Below are positions 1-7,832 of a DNA stretch of 13,214 bases, piece after piece. The first letter of the stretch is position 1, and every line of letters begins with the position of its first letter. The DNA is from Bacillota bacterium (GTDB lineage: Bacteria; Bacillota; DSM-12270; Thermacetogeniales; Thermacetogeniaceae). The stretch lies in assembly GCA_030627585.1 (NCBI GenBank), contig DAOURU010000009.1:1-13214 (forward strand), written 5' to 3'. The translations under genes and the position numbers were made by a program. The notes under the pieces are model-generated. The model saw only the letters and a list, made by a program, of their open reading frames with translations. It was not told the DNA's origin and made no database searches.

Positions 1-1455
1 ATTCACCTGACTGTAGCGTTTATTGCAATAAAAATATTGCAGCTGCTTCACCATCCCCAGGGCGCGATTGTTAAAGATGAAAATTTTAAGGGGGAGCTGC
101 TCCTGCATTGCCGTGCCCAATTCGAACATGTTCATCTGAAAACTCCCGTCTCCAGTCAGACAGAGCACCAGCTTTTCGGGATTGCCCAGCTGGGCTCCCA
201 GGGCGGCCGGAAGGCCATACCCCATTGTTCCCAATCCGCCCGAGGAGAGAAAAGTAGAGGGCCTCCGGATTTTGAAAAACTGCGCCGCCCACATTTGGTG
301 CTGCCCCACATCTGTCGCGACAATGCAGTCCCCTTTCGTAATCTCACCTAAGGTGCGCAGGATATACTGGGGTTTGAGGCTGCCGTCCTCATGAAAACGC
401 GGCGAATGTTCCTCCTTCCACCTGAAAATTTGTTTGAGCCAATCCAGACGCTCATTTTCTTGCACTGCCGGCAGCAAAGACTGCAAAAAATGCTTTACAT
501 CGCTGGTCACCGGAAGCGCCGGCGCAACATTTTTGCCGATTTCCGCAGGGTCAATGTCAACATGGATTATTTTCGCATGCGGGGCAAATTTCTTGACATT
601 TCCGGTCACGCGATCTGCAAACCGGGTGCCTAAGGCCAGCAAAACATCGGCTGCCGTAACTGCATAGTTGGCGCTGGCGGTCCCGTGCATTCCCAGCATC
701 CCCAGCGCAAGTTCGTGGTCTTCCGGAAAGGCTCCCATTCCCATTAAGGTAGTCGTAACGGGGGCGCGGATTTTTTCCGCCAGGGCAAGCAGTTCTTCGG
801 CCGCCCGGGCGTTTAAGACGCCTCCCCCCGCAAGAATAACCGGCCGCTCTGCTTTCTCAAGCATTTCTGCAGCCTGTTCAACTAAAGCGGGGTCCGGTTG
901 GCACTGGGGTCGGTAGCTGCGGAGGGCAAGCTTTTCTCCTTCCCGCCACTCAATTTGTGCCTCTGCAACATTCCGGGGAAGGTCGATTACCACAGGCCCG
1001 GGCCTCCCCGTGCGCGCGATGTAAAAAGCCTCTCTGGCGACGCGGGGAAGTTCCTGCGGATTTTTTACGAGGTAATTATGCTTTGTGATCGGAAGGGTAA
1101 TTCCTTTTGTGTCAACCTCCTGAAAAGCATCTGTGCCCACCATCCCCGTGCCTACCTGACCCGTAACCACCACAACCGGAATTGAATCCATATAGGCCGT
1201 CGCAATTCCGGTAACGAGGTTTGTAGCACCAGGGCCGGATGTTGCCAGACAAACCCCGGGTTTCCCTGTCGTCCTGGTATAACCGCTTGCCGCATGAACG
1301 GCAGCCTGCTCCTGGCGGACAAGAACGTGTTTAAAATCCGTATCGCAGAGAGCATCATAGACCGGGAGAAGGGCGCCTCCCGGGTACCCGAAAATCACCT
1401 CTACCTTCTCCTCGCGGAAAACCTGCATTAAGGCCTCCGCACCTGAAACCACCAT
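1..1455 (-). CDS. ilvB: Second acetolactate synthase large subunit, 3' end outside the window
   Basis: Catalytic subunit of acetohydroxyacid synthase (ThDP, Mg2+, FAD), which condenses pyruvate with pyruvate or 2-ketobutyrate. The frame is open from ATG at 1455 through base 1: 485 codons of an expected roughly 550, so only the C-terminal tail is missing. Visible are the N-terminal FGYPGG, the catalytic Glu49 in VRQEQ, the [13 protein letters not shown] segment, the FAD-domain DPAEIGKN, and the ThDP motif from GDG (435-437) to NN (462-463). The start is preceded by AAAGGAGG (1467-1474), 11 bases away. It lies 55 bases downstream of ilvC, last visible gene of the ilv operon, and is a divergent paralogue of the ilvB at 3010-4677. 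The usual Trp in the VRQWQ motif is Leu472 (VKQLQ), which should change substrate choice. Family identity is certain; a specialised role is inference. A catabolic acetolactate synthase is less likely, because the motifs follow the FAD-dependent biosynthetic pattern. Confidence 0.93.
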   Translation of the reverse strand, partial: MVVSGAEALMQVFREEKVEVIFGYPGGALLPVYDALCDTDFKHVLVRQEQAAVHAASGYTRTTGKPGVCLATSGPGATNLVTGIATAYMDSIPVVVVTGQVGTGMVGTDAFQEVDTKGITLPITKHNYLVKNPQELPRVAREAFYIARTGRPGPVVIDLPRNVAEAQIEWREGEKLALRSYRPQCQPDPALVEQAAEMLEKAERPVILAGGGVLNARAAEELLALAEKIRAPVTTTLMGMGAFPEDHELALGMLGMHGTASANYAVTAADVLLALGTRFADRVTGNVKKFAPHAKIIHVDIDPAEIGKNVAPALPVTSDVKHFLQSLLPAVQENERLDWLKQIFRWKEEHSPRFHEDGSLKPQYILRTLGEITKGDCIVATDVGQHQMWAAQFFKIRRPSTFLSSGGLGTMGYGLPAALGAQLGNPEKLVLCLTGDGSFQMNMFELGTAMQEQLPLKIFIFNNRALGMVKQLQYFYCNKRYSQVN

Positions 1456-1510
1456 TATTTACAAGGCCTCCTTTCTTGCTGCCGATTCGGGCGAGGCCGT
1501 ATCATCATCC

Positions 1511-2500
1511 CTACTTCTTCAGCCAAGGCATCATTTCCCGGAGTTTCCTGCCTACGATTTCAATCAGGTGGTTTGCTTCCTTCTTTGCCAGCGCATTGAA
1601 GACGGGCCGCCCTGTCATATTCTCTAAAATCCACTCCCGTGCAAAACTCCCGTTTTGGATTTCTTCGAGGATGCGCTTCATTTCAGCACGCGTTTCCGGG
1701 GTAATAACTCTCTTCCCGCGCGTCAGGTCGCCGTACTCGGCGGTATCACTAATGGAGTAACGCATCCAGCTGATCCCGCCCTCGTACATCAAATCCACGA
1801 TCAGCTTCAACTCGTGCAGACACTCAAAATAAGCAATTTCGGGCTGGTATCCGGCTTCAACCAGGGTATCAAAAGCCGCCCGCACGAGTTCGGTCACTCC
1901 GCCGCAAAGAACGGCCTGTTCTCCAAAGAGATCGGTTTCGGTTTCTTCTTCAAAAGTAGTTTCGATTACTCCAGCGCGGGTGGAACCTATTCCCTTCGCA
2001 TAAGCTAGTGCAACCTGCATCGCCTGCCCCGTATAATCCTGCGCCACAGCAACCAGCGCGGGGACCCCGACCCCCTGCTCATACATCCGGCGCAGGAGGT
2101 GCCCCGGGCTTTTCGGCGCTACCATAAAGACATCTACCTCGGGAGGGGGGACAATTTGGCCATAGTGGATATTGAAACCGTGCGAAAACGCAACGGCATT
2201 CCCCGGTTTTAATTGCGGGGCAATGTCGGAGCGGAATACGGCAGCCTGTTTATCATCAGGAATTAAAATCTGAACGATACCGGCTTGCGCGGCAGCCTCT
2301 GCAGTGGTTAAAACCTGAAAGCCGGCCTCTTCGGCCTTTTTCCAGTTCTCGCTCCCGGGCACCTCCGCTACGATCACTTTTACCCCGCTGTCCTTCAGGT
2401 TAAGAGCCTGGGCGTGGCCCTGACTCCCGTAACCTACGACGGCAACAGTCTTTCCCTCGAGAAATTTCAGATCCGCATCCCGATCGTAGTAAATTTTCAT
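1511..2500 (-). CDS. ilvC: Ketol-acid reductoisomerase, class I
   Basis: Isomerises and reduces 2-acetolactate or 2-aceto-2-hydroxybutyrate to the dihydroxy acids, the second common step of valine/isoleucine synthesis. At 329 residues it has the normal short class I length. The Rossmann motif [17 protein letters not shown] is at residues 23-39. Active-site residues line up with the family: His107, Lys130, Asp190, Glu194, Glu226, Glu230 and Ser251. The cofactor loop reads AEVPGSENW (45-53). The Arg common at position 47 in NADPH enzymes is Val and position 52 is Asn, so cofactor use may be shifted toward NADH. The segment usually PKGPGH is PKSPGH. The ATG overlaps the ilvN stop in an ATGA, with AAGGAGG seven bases upstream inside ilvN, so translation is probably coupled. 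Identification is firm; cofactor preference is inferred. Confidence 0.97.
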   Translation of the reverse strand: MKIYYDRDADLKFLEGKTVAVVGYGSQGHAQALNLKDSGVKVIVAEVPGSENWKKAEEAGFQVLTTAEAAAQAGIVQILIPDDKQAAVFRSDIAPQLKPGNAVAFSHGFNIHYGQIVPPPEVDVFMVAPKSPGHLLRRMYEQGVGVPALVAVAQDYTGQAMQVALAYAKGIGSTRAGVIETTFEEETETDLFGEQAVLCGGVTELVRAAFDTLVEAGYQPEIAYFECLHELKLIVDLMYEGGISWMRYSISDTAEYGDLTRGKRVITPETRAEMKRILEEIQNGSFAREWILENMTGRPVFNALAKKEANHLIEIVGRKLREMMPWLKK

Positions 2501-3006
2501 ACTGCATCCTCCTTTTGGTCTTCTTCATATTTCGGGCCCCGCACCATGGCAATTTTGCCTGTGCGTACCAGCTCCAAAATTCCAAAGGGTTTCAGGGATT
2601 TTTCAATCGCCCGGATCTTCCCCTCATCACCGGTGCATTCAATGATCAATGTCCGCTGGCCGATATCCACAATGCGCGCCCTGAAAATATCTACAATCTG
2701 CATAATTTCTCCCCGCACTGAAGGTTTGGCATTTACTTTGATTAAAATCAGTTCCCGGTCCACATACTCAACATCGGTAATGTCCTGCACATCGATGACA
2801 TCAATGAGTTTATCAAGCTGCTTGACAACCTGCTCGATCACTCTGTCATCACCGTCCACGACAATCGTCATGCGGGAAATGCTCGGTTCGTGGGTTTGGC
2901 CTACGGCCAGGCTTTCGATATTGTAGCCGCGCCGGCTGAACAAACCGGCAACCCGGGTTAAAACACCGGGCTGATTCTCTACCAGAACCGCCAGTACGTG
3001 CCTCAT
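2497..3006 (-). CDS. ilvN: Acetolactate synthase regulatory (small) subunit
   Basis: Regulatory subunit of acetohydroxyacid synthase; it activates the large subunit and normally carries valine feedback inhibition. The 169 residues match the IlvN/IlvH length. An N-terminal ACT domain spans about 1-75 ([20 protein letters not shown]), followed by a C-terminal ALS_ss_C domain from about 80 onward. Asn11, Gly14 and Asn29, at the positions that bind valine in E. coli IlvH, are all present, so feedback by valine is expected. The ATG at 3006 lies three bases after the ilvB stop with a GGGGGG-type ribosome site inside ilvB, and the stop overlaps the ilvC start. It is the only small-subunit gene in view, so it may have to serve both large subunits of the operon. 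The gene is called ilvH in some Bacillota. Confidence 0.96.
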   Translation of the reverse strand: MRHVLAVLVENQPGVLTRVAGLFSRRGYNIESLAVGQTHEPSISRMTIVVDGDDRVIEQVVKQLDKLIDVIDVQDITDVEYVDRELILIKVNAKPSVRGEIMQIVDIFRARIVDIGQRTLIIECTGDEGKIRAIEKSLKPFGILELVRTGKIAMVRGPKYEEDQKEDAV

Positions 3007-3009
3007 GTT

Positions 3010-4677
3010 CTAACCCCCCAGCATTTTTGTAATTGGCTCCCCTGGCGGGACCATCGGGAAAACATTCTCTTCCCGGGCAACCACGAAATCGATCACGACC
3101 GGTTTCGGTGAGGCGATTGCTCGCTCCAGGGCAGGGCGCATCTCCTCGTCCCGCGTGACGCGGATCCCCACAGCCCCGTATGCTTCGGCCAGCTTCACAA
3201 AATCAGGTGTCTCAACAAGGTCTGTCTGGGAATAGCGCTTGCCATGGAACAGTTCCTGCCACTGCCGCACCATGCCCAAATAGCGGTTGTTTAAAATGGC
3301 AATATTAATGGGCAACTGGAACTGAACCGCAGTTGCCAGTTCTTGGGAGGTCATCTGGACGCTCCCGTCCCCTGCAATATCGAAAACAACCGCATCAGGC
3401 CGCCCTACTTGCGCCCCGATCGCGGCAGGCAGGCCAAAGCCCATGGTCCCCAATCCGCCTGAGGAAATAAAAGTTCGAGGGTGAATTGCTTTATAATACT
3501 GGGCGGCCCACATTTGATTTTGCCCTACCTCGGTTGTAATGACCGCCTCTCCTTTTGTAATTTCCCAGATCTGCTCAACGACATCTTGAGGCTTGAGAAC
3601 ACCCTCTTCTTTTGTATAAGAAAGGGGAAAATCCGCTTTCCACTGTTCGACCTGCTGCAGCCATTCTTTGATTTGCGGCACCTCGACGCGGGGAATCAAG
3701 TCCTTCAAAACCTGCTTGATGTCACCTGTCAGGGGGTAATGGACCCGGACATTTTTCCCGATCTCGGCCGGATCGATATCAATGTGAATCACCTGGGCAT
3801 GGGGCGCAAAGGTATCCAACCGGCTTGTAACCCGGTCGTCAAAACGCGCCCCTGCCGCAATGATAAGATCGCTGTAAGAAATAGCGTAATTTGCGTATTT
3901 CGTACCGTGCATGCCTAGCATCCCGAGGGAAAGCGGGTGGGTTTCAGGAAATGCTCCCTTCCCCAGCAAAGTCGTCGTAACAGGGATTTGGGTCTTTTCT
4001 ACAAACTCCCGGAGCTCCCCGGCAGCACCTGAAGAAATCACGCCTCCCCCAACGTAGAGGACCGGCTTGCGGGATTCTCCAATCGCTTTGGCCGCCTGGT
4101 AAATTTGGGTAGGACTGTATTCTCGAGCAGAAGAGTAGCTGCGGAAGGAAAGCTGCGGCGGGTACTCGAACTCCGCCTGCGCAATGGTAATATCTTTCGG
4201 CAGGTCGATGAGAACCGGTCCCGGCCGGCCTGTTGTGGCGATGTGAAAGGCGGCATGGATTGTAGCCGCCAATTGGCGCACATCCCTGACAAGGTAACTG
4301 TGTTTTACGATCGGGAGGGTAATTCCCGTGATATCCGCTTCTTGAAAGGAATCCCGTCCGATCGCGGGGAGGGGTACCTGGCCGGTCAGGGCAACAATGG
4401 GAATCGAATCCATATAAGCATTTGCGATCCCCGTCACCAAATTGGTTGCTCCGGGGCCTGAAGTGGCGATACAAACCCCCGGTTTTCCCGTGGCGCGGGC
4501 ATAACCATCTGCGGCATGGGCGGCGCCCTGTTCATGGCGGACCAAAATATGCCTGATGGGGGAGTCGTAAAGTTTATCATAAAGAGGAAGCACCGCTCCG
4601 CCGGGATAGCCAAAAACAACATCTACCCCTTCAGCTTCCAATGCTTTGACAATGATCTCAGCTCCGGTAAGTTTCAA
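3010..4677 (-). CDS. ilvB: Acetolactate synthase large (catalytic) subunit
   Basis: First common enzyme of valine/isoleucine synthesis, requiring ThDP, Mg2+ and FAD. The open frame reaches upstream to 4797, but that extension lies inside ilvD and does not resemble the family. TTG at 4677 gives 555 residues beginning (M)[17 protein letters not shown], the usual N-terminus, and a GGAGG (4689-4693) sits 11 bases upstream. The alternative GTG at 4686 overlaps the ilvD stop (GTGA) but is only two bases from that GGAGG. Visible are FGYPGG, catalytic Glu49 (VRHEQ), GDG 436-438 to NN 463-464 for ThDP-Mg, and the selectivity Trp473 in VRQWQ. It is followed three bases later by ilvN, the normal partner pair. 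Being Trp-bearing, it looks like the main isoleucine/valine enzyme. Identity is certain; the exact start is moderately sure. Confidence 0.96.
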   Translation of the reverse strand: MKLTGAEIIVKALEAEGVDVVFGYPGGAVLPLYDKLYDSPIRHILVRHEQGAAHAADGYARATGKPGVCIATSGPGATNLVTGIANAYMDSIPIVALTGQVPLPAIGRDSFQEADITGITLPIVKHSYLVRDVRQLAATIHAAFHIATTGRPGPVLIDLPKDITIAQAEFEYPPQLSFRSYSSAREYSPTQIYQAAKAIGESRKPVLYVGGGVISSGAAGELREFVEKTQIPVTTTLLGKGAFPETHPLSLGMLGMHGTKYANYAISYSDLIIAAGARFDDRVTSRLDTFAPHAQVIHIDIDPAEIGKNVRVHYPLTGDIKQVLKDLIPRVEVPQIKEWLQQVEQWKADFPLSYTKEEGVLKPQDVVEQIWEITKGEAVITTEVGQNQMWAAQYYKAIHPRTFISSGGLGTMGFGLPAAIGAQVGRPDAVVFDIAGDGSVQMTSQELATAVQFQLPINIAILNNRYLGMVRQWQELFHGKRYSQTDLVETPDFVKLAEAYGAVGIRVTRDEEMRPALERAIASPKPVVIDFVVAREENVFPMVPPGEPITKMLGG

Positions 4678-4682
4678 GCATT

Positions 4683-6362
4683 TCACCCCCTCCACCCCGA
4701 AGAACTCAGCAGGACGGCGCCCTGGCTGGCCGAAGTAACAAGCCTCGCATAGCGTACAAGATAACCTGACTTCACCCTGGGTTCGGGCCGCCTCCATTCT
4801 TCCCGCCGGCGCGCCAGTTCTTCTTCAGGCACCAAAAGCTCCAGCTTGCGGCCCGGAATGTCAATCCTAATGGAATCCTCCTCTGCTACCAGGGCAAGCG
4901 GTCCCCCCTCGGCTGCCTCCGGTGCAATATGACCGATCGAAGCACCCCGCGTGGCCCCCGAGAAGCGTCCATCAGTAATCAAGGCTACTTCTTTGTCCAG
5001 CCCCATTCCCGCGACTGCAGCAGTTGGCGTCAACATCTCCCGCATGCCGGGGCCGCCTTTGGGCCCTTCGTACCTGATCACAATCACATCTCCGGGTTGA
5101 ATCTGCTCTCCCAAGATCGCAGCAACAGCTTCTCCTTCGCTGTTGAATACCCGCGCCGGTCCCGCGTGTTCAAGCATCTCCGGAGCAACGGCAGACTGTT
5201 TGACAACAGCGCCTTCGGGCGCCAAATTTCCCCTTAAGACGGCCAGCCCTCCGGTAGGACTGTACGGATCGGCCACGCTTCGGATGACATCCGCCCGCTC
5301 GATCTTTACTCCCTCGAGATTGCCGGCTACGGTCAGGCCCGTGACCGTCAGGGCCTCCCCGGAAATCAAACCGTGCTCGAGAAGCTCCTTCATCACAGCA
5401 GGGATTCCCCCGGCTTCGTTGAGGTCTTGAATGTGCTGCGCCCCCGCAGGGCTCAGCTTACACAGATTAGGTACCTTGCGGCTGATCTCATCCACCACGT
5501 CCAGTTCGAGTTCCAACCCCGCTTCCCTGGCCAGAGCCGGGAGGTGCAGGACAGTGTTCGTAGAACCTCCCAGGGCCATGTCAACGGCCAGCGCATTGAG
5601 CAAGGCGGTCCGGTTAAGAATATCGCAGGGACGGATTTCATTTTTCAGCAATTCCATTACTTGCCAGCCGGCCTCTTTCGCAAGCCTGATGCGCGCCGCG
5701 GCTACGGCAGGGATTGTTCCGTTGCCCGGCAAAGCCAGGCCCAAGGCCTCGGTCAAACAGTTCATCGTATTGGCAGTAAACATCCCGGCACAAGAACCAC
5801 AGCCGGGGCAGGCCCGCGCCTCCAGTTCCGCCAGTTCTTCTGCCGCGATCTTGTTTGCACGAAAAGCCCCTACCCCTTCAAAAACAGTGCTGAGACTCAC
5901 ATCCCGGCCCTGGAATCTCCCGGCCAGCATGGGTCCCCCGCTGATTACAAGCGCAGGAAGATTCAACCGGGCTGCGGCCATTAACATCCCGGGCACCACT
6001 TTGTCGCAATTAGGAACGAGAACAAGGGCATCCAGAGCATGGGCGGTTGCCATCACTTCAATGGAATCTGCGATCAGTTCCCGGCTTGCGAGAGAGTAGC
6101 GCATTCCTTCGTGGTTCATGGCGAGGCCGTCGCAAACCGCAATGGCCGGGAACTCGAAAGGGGTCCCCCCGTTTGCACGTACACCCGCTTTTACCGCGGC
6201 AGTAATCTGATCCAGGTGAAGATGCCCGGGCACCAACTCATTTCGAGAATTTACGATCCCCACGAAAGGACGCGCCATCTCCCACTCCGTAAGGCCAAGT
6301 GCTTTTAACAAAGACCGATGGGGGGCCTTTTCTGCGCCGTGTTCCACCTTGTTGCTGTTCAA
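4683..6362 (-). CDS. ilvD: Dihydroxy-acid dehydratase
   Basis: Iron-sulfur enzyme that dehydrates 2,3-dihydroxy-3-methyl acids to the 2-keto acids, the third common step. From TTG 6362 it has 559 residues, the normal IlvD/Edd length. Landmarks are [12 protein letters not shown] near the N-terminus, [32 protein letters not shown] (Cys119) and [17 protein letters not shown] (Cys185, 188, 191). Cys119 and Cys191 are the expected cluster ligands. Later come [21 protein letters not shown] and [14 protein letters not shown] 6362 is preferred because GGAGG (6373-6377) lies ten bases upstream, and it gives the short N-terminus (M)[15 protein letters not shown] that aligns with MRSD-type homologues. 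GTG 6371 (three residues longer) is one base from that GGAGG but also gives a plausible length. The gene lies about 60 bases after ilvE, and its end abuts the ilvB start region. Confidence 0.96.
   Translation of the reverse strand: MNSNKVEHGAEKAPHRSLLKALGLTEWEMARPFVGIVNSRNELVPGHLHLDQITAAVKAGVRANGGTPFEFPAIAVCDGLAMNHEGMRYSLASRELIADSIEVMATAHALDALVLVPNCDKVVPGMLMAAARLNLPALVISGGPMLAGRFQGRDVSLSTVFEGVGAFRANKIAAEELAELEARACPGCGSCAGMFTANTMNCLTEALGLALPGNGTIPAVAAARIRLAKEAGWQVMELLKNEIRPCDILNRTALLNALAVDMALGGSTNTVLHLPALAREAGLELELDVVDEISRKVPNLCKLSPAGAQHIQDLNEAGGIPAVMKELLEHGLISGEALTVTGLTVAGNLEGVKIERADVIRSVADPYSPTGGLAVLRGNLAPEGAVVKQSAVAPEMLEHAGPARVFNSEGEAVAAILGEQIQPGDVIVIRYEGPKGGPGMREMLTPTAAVAGMGLDKEVALITDGRFSGATRGASIGHIAPEAAEGGPLALVAEEDSIRIDIPGRKLELLVPEEELARRREEWRRPEPRVKSGYLVRYARLVTSASQGAVLLSSSGWRG
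4689..4693 (-). promoter_or_regulatory. Ribosome binding site deciding the ilvB start
   Basis: GGAGG, lying in the last codons of ilvD. It is 11 bases from TTG 4677 but two bases from GTG 4686, so it favours the TTG. Confidence 0.55.
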
Positions 6363-6372
6363 TGAGCTCACC

Positions 6373-6377
6373 CCTCC
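6373..6377 (-). promoter_or_regulatory. Ribosome binding site deciding the ilvD start
   Basis: GGAGG within GGGGAGGGG. It leaves ten bases to TTG 6362 but one base to GTG 6371, so the TTG is the better-placed initiator. Confidence 0.5.
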
Positions 6378-6393
6378 CCAATTTTTCTTCCCT

Positions 6394-6410
6394 GGGCCCG
6401 CTTCGGGCCC
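6394..6410 (-). other. GC-rich hairpin between ilvE and ilvD
   Basis: GGGCCCG and CGGGCCC form a perfect 7-base-pair stem around a three-base loop (AAG on the minus strand). It sits in the only roughly 60-base gap inside the ilvE-ilvD part of the operon. No T-run follows on the minus strand, so it is not a standard intrinsic terminator. A role in mRNA stability or partial attenuation is possible; function unknown. Confidence 0.5.
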
Positions 6411-6422
6411 GCTTGCCGGGTC

Positions 6423-7310
6423 TTAATGAGCATCCGGGTAAATTTCGGGGCCGTCCCACTCCGTCTGCTTTCGGAACTCATGTATAAGCGTCCTCGTAAT
6501 CTCACCCGGCCTTCCCTCTCCGATGACACGACCATCAACCTTGACGACCGGAATCAACTCCGCTGCTGTTCCCGTTAAGAAACATTCGTCTGCAACGTAA
6601 ATATCATGGCGGGTGAAAACCTTTTCGGCGGTCGAATACCCCATTTTTTGCGCTGATTCAAGCACTGCGTTGCGGGTTACTCCCTCCAAAATGCCCAAAA
6701 AAGAAGGCGGCGTGATTACCTCTCCCTTTTTGACAATAAAAACATTGTCTCCCGTGCACTCCGTAACGTAGCCCTCGTTATTTAAGAGAATCGCCTCTGG
6801 TACTCCCGCAAGATTTGCTTCAATCTTGGCCAGAACGTTGTTCAGGTAATTCAGCGACTTGATCCGGGGGTTCACGCCTTCCACAATGTTCCGGCGGGTG
6901 GGAACGGTTGCAACTTCGAGGCCGTTTTCGTACATTTCCTCCGGGTAAAGCTGGATCTGAGCGGCAATGATGAAAATTGTAGGCTCCGGGCACTTGCGGG
7001 GATCGAGCCCCAGGTCTCCTCTCCCGCGGGTTACCACAAGCCTGATGTAAGCATCGCGCAGGTTGTTGCGGCGCAGGGTTTCCAGAACAGCTTCAAACAT
7101 TTCTTCCTTCGAAAGTTTAATATCCAGGAGAATAGATTTAGCGGATTCATAAAGGCGGTCAATATGTTCCTGGAGGCGAAAAACCCGCCCGCGGTAGGCG
7201 CGGATTCCTTCAAAAACTCCATCGCCATAAAGAAGCCCGTGATCAAAAACAGAAACTCGAGCTTCCTCCTCGTCTACAAAGGCTCCGTTCAGATAGATAA
7301 TAAGCCCCAA
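6423..7310 (-). CDS. ilvE: Branched-chain amino acid aminotransferase
   Basis: PLP-dependent class IV (D-amino-acid-transaminase fold) aminotransferase that makes valine, isoleucine and leucine from their keto acids with glutamate as donor. The 295 residues are usual for the short IlvE type. FDHGLLYGDGVFEGIRAY (22-39) is the family signature. The Schiff-base lysine is Lys151 in PRIKSLNYLNN, and YVTECTGDNVF (181-191) supplies the conserved Glu184. FLTGTAAELIPV (244-255) is the phosphate-binding C-terminal motif. A D-alanine aminotransferase or aminodeoxychorismate lyase has the same fold, but the operon and the FEGIRAY motif favour IlvE. The start is TTG 7310, with GAGGAG five bases upstream and no family sequence before it. 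It is the first gene after the T-box leader, so its expression should depend on tRNA charging. Confidence 0.95.
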   Translation of the reverse strand: MGLIIYLNGAFVDEEEARVSVFDHGLLYGDGVFEGIRAYRGRVFRLQEHIDRLYESAKSILLDIKLSKEEMFEAVLETLRRNNLRDAYIRLVVTRGRGDLGLDPRKCPEPTIFIIAAQIQLYPEEMYENGLEVATVPTRRNIVEGVNPRIKSLNYLNNVLAKIEANLAGVPEAILLNNEGYVTECTGDNVFIVKKGEVITPPSFLGILEGVTRNAVLESAQKMGYSTAEKVFTRHDIYVADECFLTGTAAELIPVVKVDGRVIGEGRPGEITRTLIHEFRKQTEWDGPEIYPDAH

Positions 7311-7415
7311 CTAATCTCCTCTCCTTCCCCTCTAACTTTCGGGCAGCAGCAGATTGTTCGTTTTTCCACCTCCTGTAAATTTATTTAATTATTTTGTATC
7401 CATTGAAAAAGTTAC

Positions 7416-7460
7416 AAAAACCCCTCCCGCCAAGACAGAATACTGTCAGGGACGAGAGGG
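7416..7460 (-). terminator. T-box-controlled intrinsic terminator
   Basis: CCCTCTCGTC pairs along its full ten bases (with G-U pairs) with GGCGGGAGGG. Inside is a second helix GACAG/CTGTC with a four-base loop, and the structure ends in a run of five T. Its 5' arm overlaps the CCCT needed for the antiterminator, the mutually exclusive arrangement expected for a T-box switch. Confidence 0.9.
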
Positions 7461-7765
7461 ACCCGCGGTACCACCCTGCTTGCTGTCCAACCAGACAACC
7501 TCTCAGTGTGTCCATGCAAATGTTAACGGACCTTAAGACTGGACAAGTCCGGCACCACCTACTGGGCTTCCAAGAAGCCGTTTAGATAGCAGTACTCGGG
7601 AACGATATCGCCGCTGCGTCTGGTGCTGGTTTTCGGCTCCCCCAGCTCTCTGGAACCAGGGCGCCAGTGGAACGTGCTTCCGTCATGGCTTTTCTCAATA
7701 TATGGGCTTGTGCTTGTGAATGCCGTAAAAAGAAACGCATCTATAAAGAGAAACGCAAATATTTT
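7416..7765 (-). ncRNA. T-box riboswitch leader of the ilv operon, probable Ile specifier
   Basis: Leader RNA that senses uncharged tRNA and lets transcription pass when the amino acid is scarce. The T-box motif TGGTACCGCGGG is at 7462-7473, inside an antiterminator closed by AGGG and CCCT. The bulge TGGT would pair with a tRNA 3' end ACCA, meaning discriminator base A, which fits Ile, Leu or Val tRNA. Stem I features are readable: a GA/K-turn-like ATGACGGAAG, then a distal CCAGAGAGCTGGGG segment and the apical GAAAACC. The conserved CCGTTA before stem III is also present. Aligning GATATCGTTCCCGAGT with the usual GAA-NNN-GNNNN-GGAG specifier context places ATC (isoleucine) at 7604-7606; GTT (Val), which overlaps nearby, is a weaker reading. 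Stem boundaries were judged by eye. The leader precedes ilvE by about 100 bases. Confidence 0.93.
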
Positions 7766-7771
7766 CTAAAT

Positions 7772-7800
7772 AGTATAGGAAAATACCGGACTCGTGTCAA
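7772..7800 (-). promoter_or_regulatory. Sigma-A promoter of the ilv operon
   Basis: TTGACA (7795-7800), 17-base spacer, TATACT (7772-7777): a perfect -35 and a five-of-six -10 at ideal spacing. Transcription would start near 7765, just ahead of stem I of the T-box. It lies 32 bases beyond the stop of the GGDEF gene. Confidence 0.88.
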
Positions 7801-7832
7801 TAACTTTTTTTGAATTGTTGATAAATTCCACT

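Noticed and set aside
37-1185. Several plus-strand frames (for example 37-351, 391-633, 668-916, 898-1185) in the left 1.2 kb
   Set aside because: They are antisense to a continuous minus-strand ilvB frame with full acetohydroxyacid synthase motifs. They lack family resemblance and good ribosome sites.
1-1455. Second ilvB as a pseudogene, since no closed frame is seen
   Set aside because: Manual translation from ATG 1455 to base 1 is continuous for 485 codons with all motifs; the stop simply lies beyond the window edge.
5373-6099. Long plus-strand frames of 203 and 222 codons opposite ilvD
   Set aside because: They are shadows of a GC-rich gene. The minus strand codes for a complete IlvD with conserved cysteine motifs, and the antisense products look low-complexity.
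7416-7765. Small protein-coding frames across the T-box leader (for example plus strand 7394-7585)
   Set aside because: The stretch is explained by the T-box RNA structure and its promoter. The frames have no ribosome site or recognisable product.
7801-7832. Possible terminator after the GGDEF gene (GAATT/AATTC pairing near an A/T run)
   Set aside because: The stem is only five A/T-rich base pairs, and the homopolymer run is A rather than T on the minus strand, so it would not terminate the GGDEF transcript.
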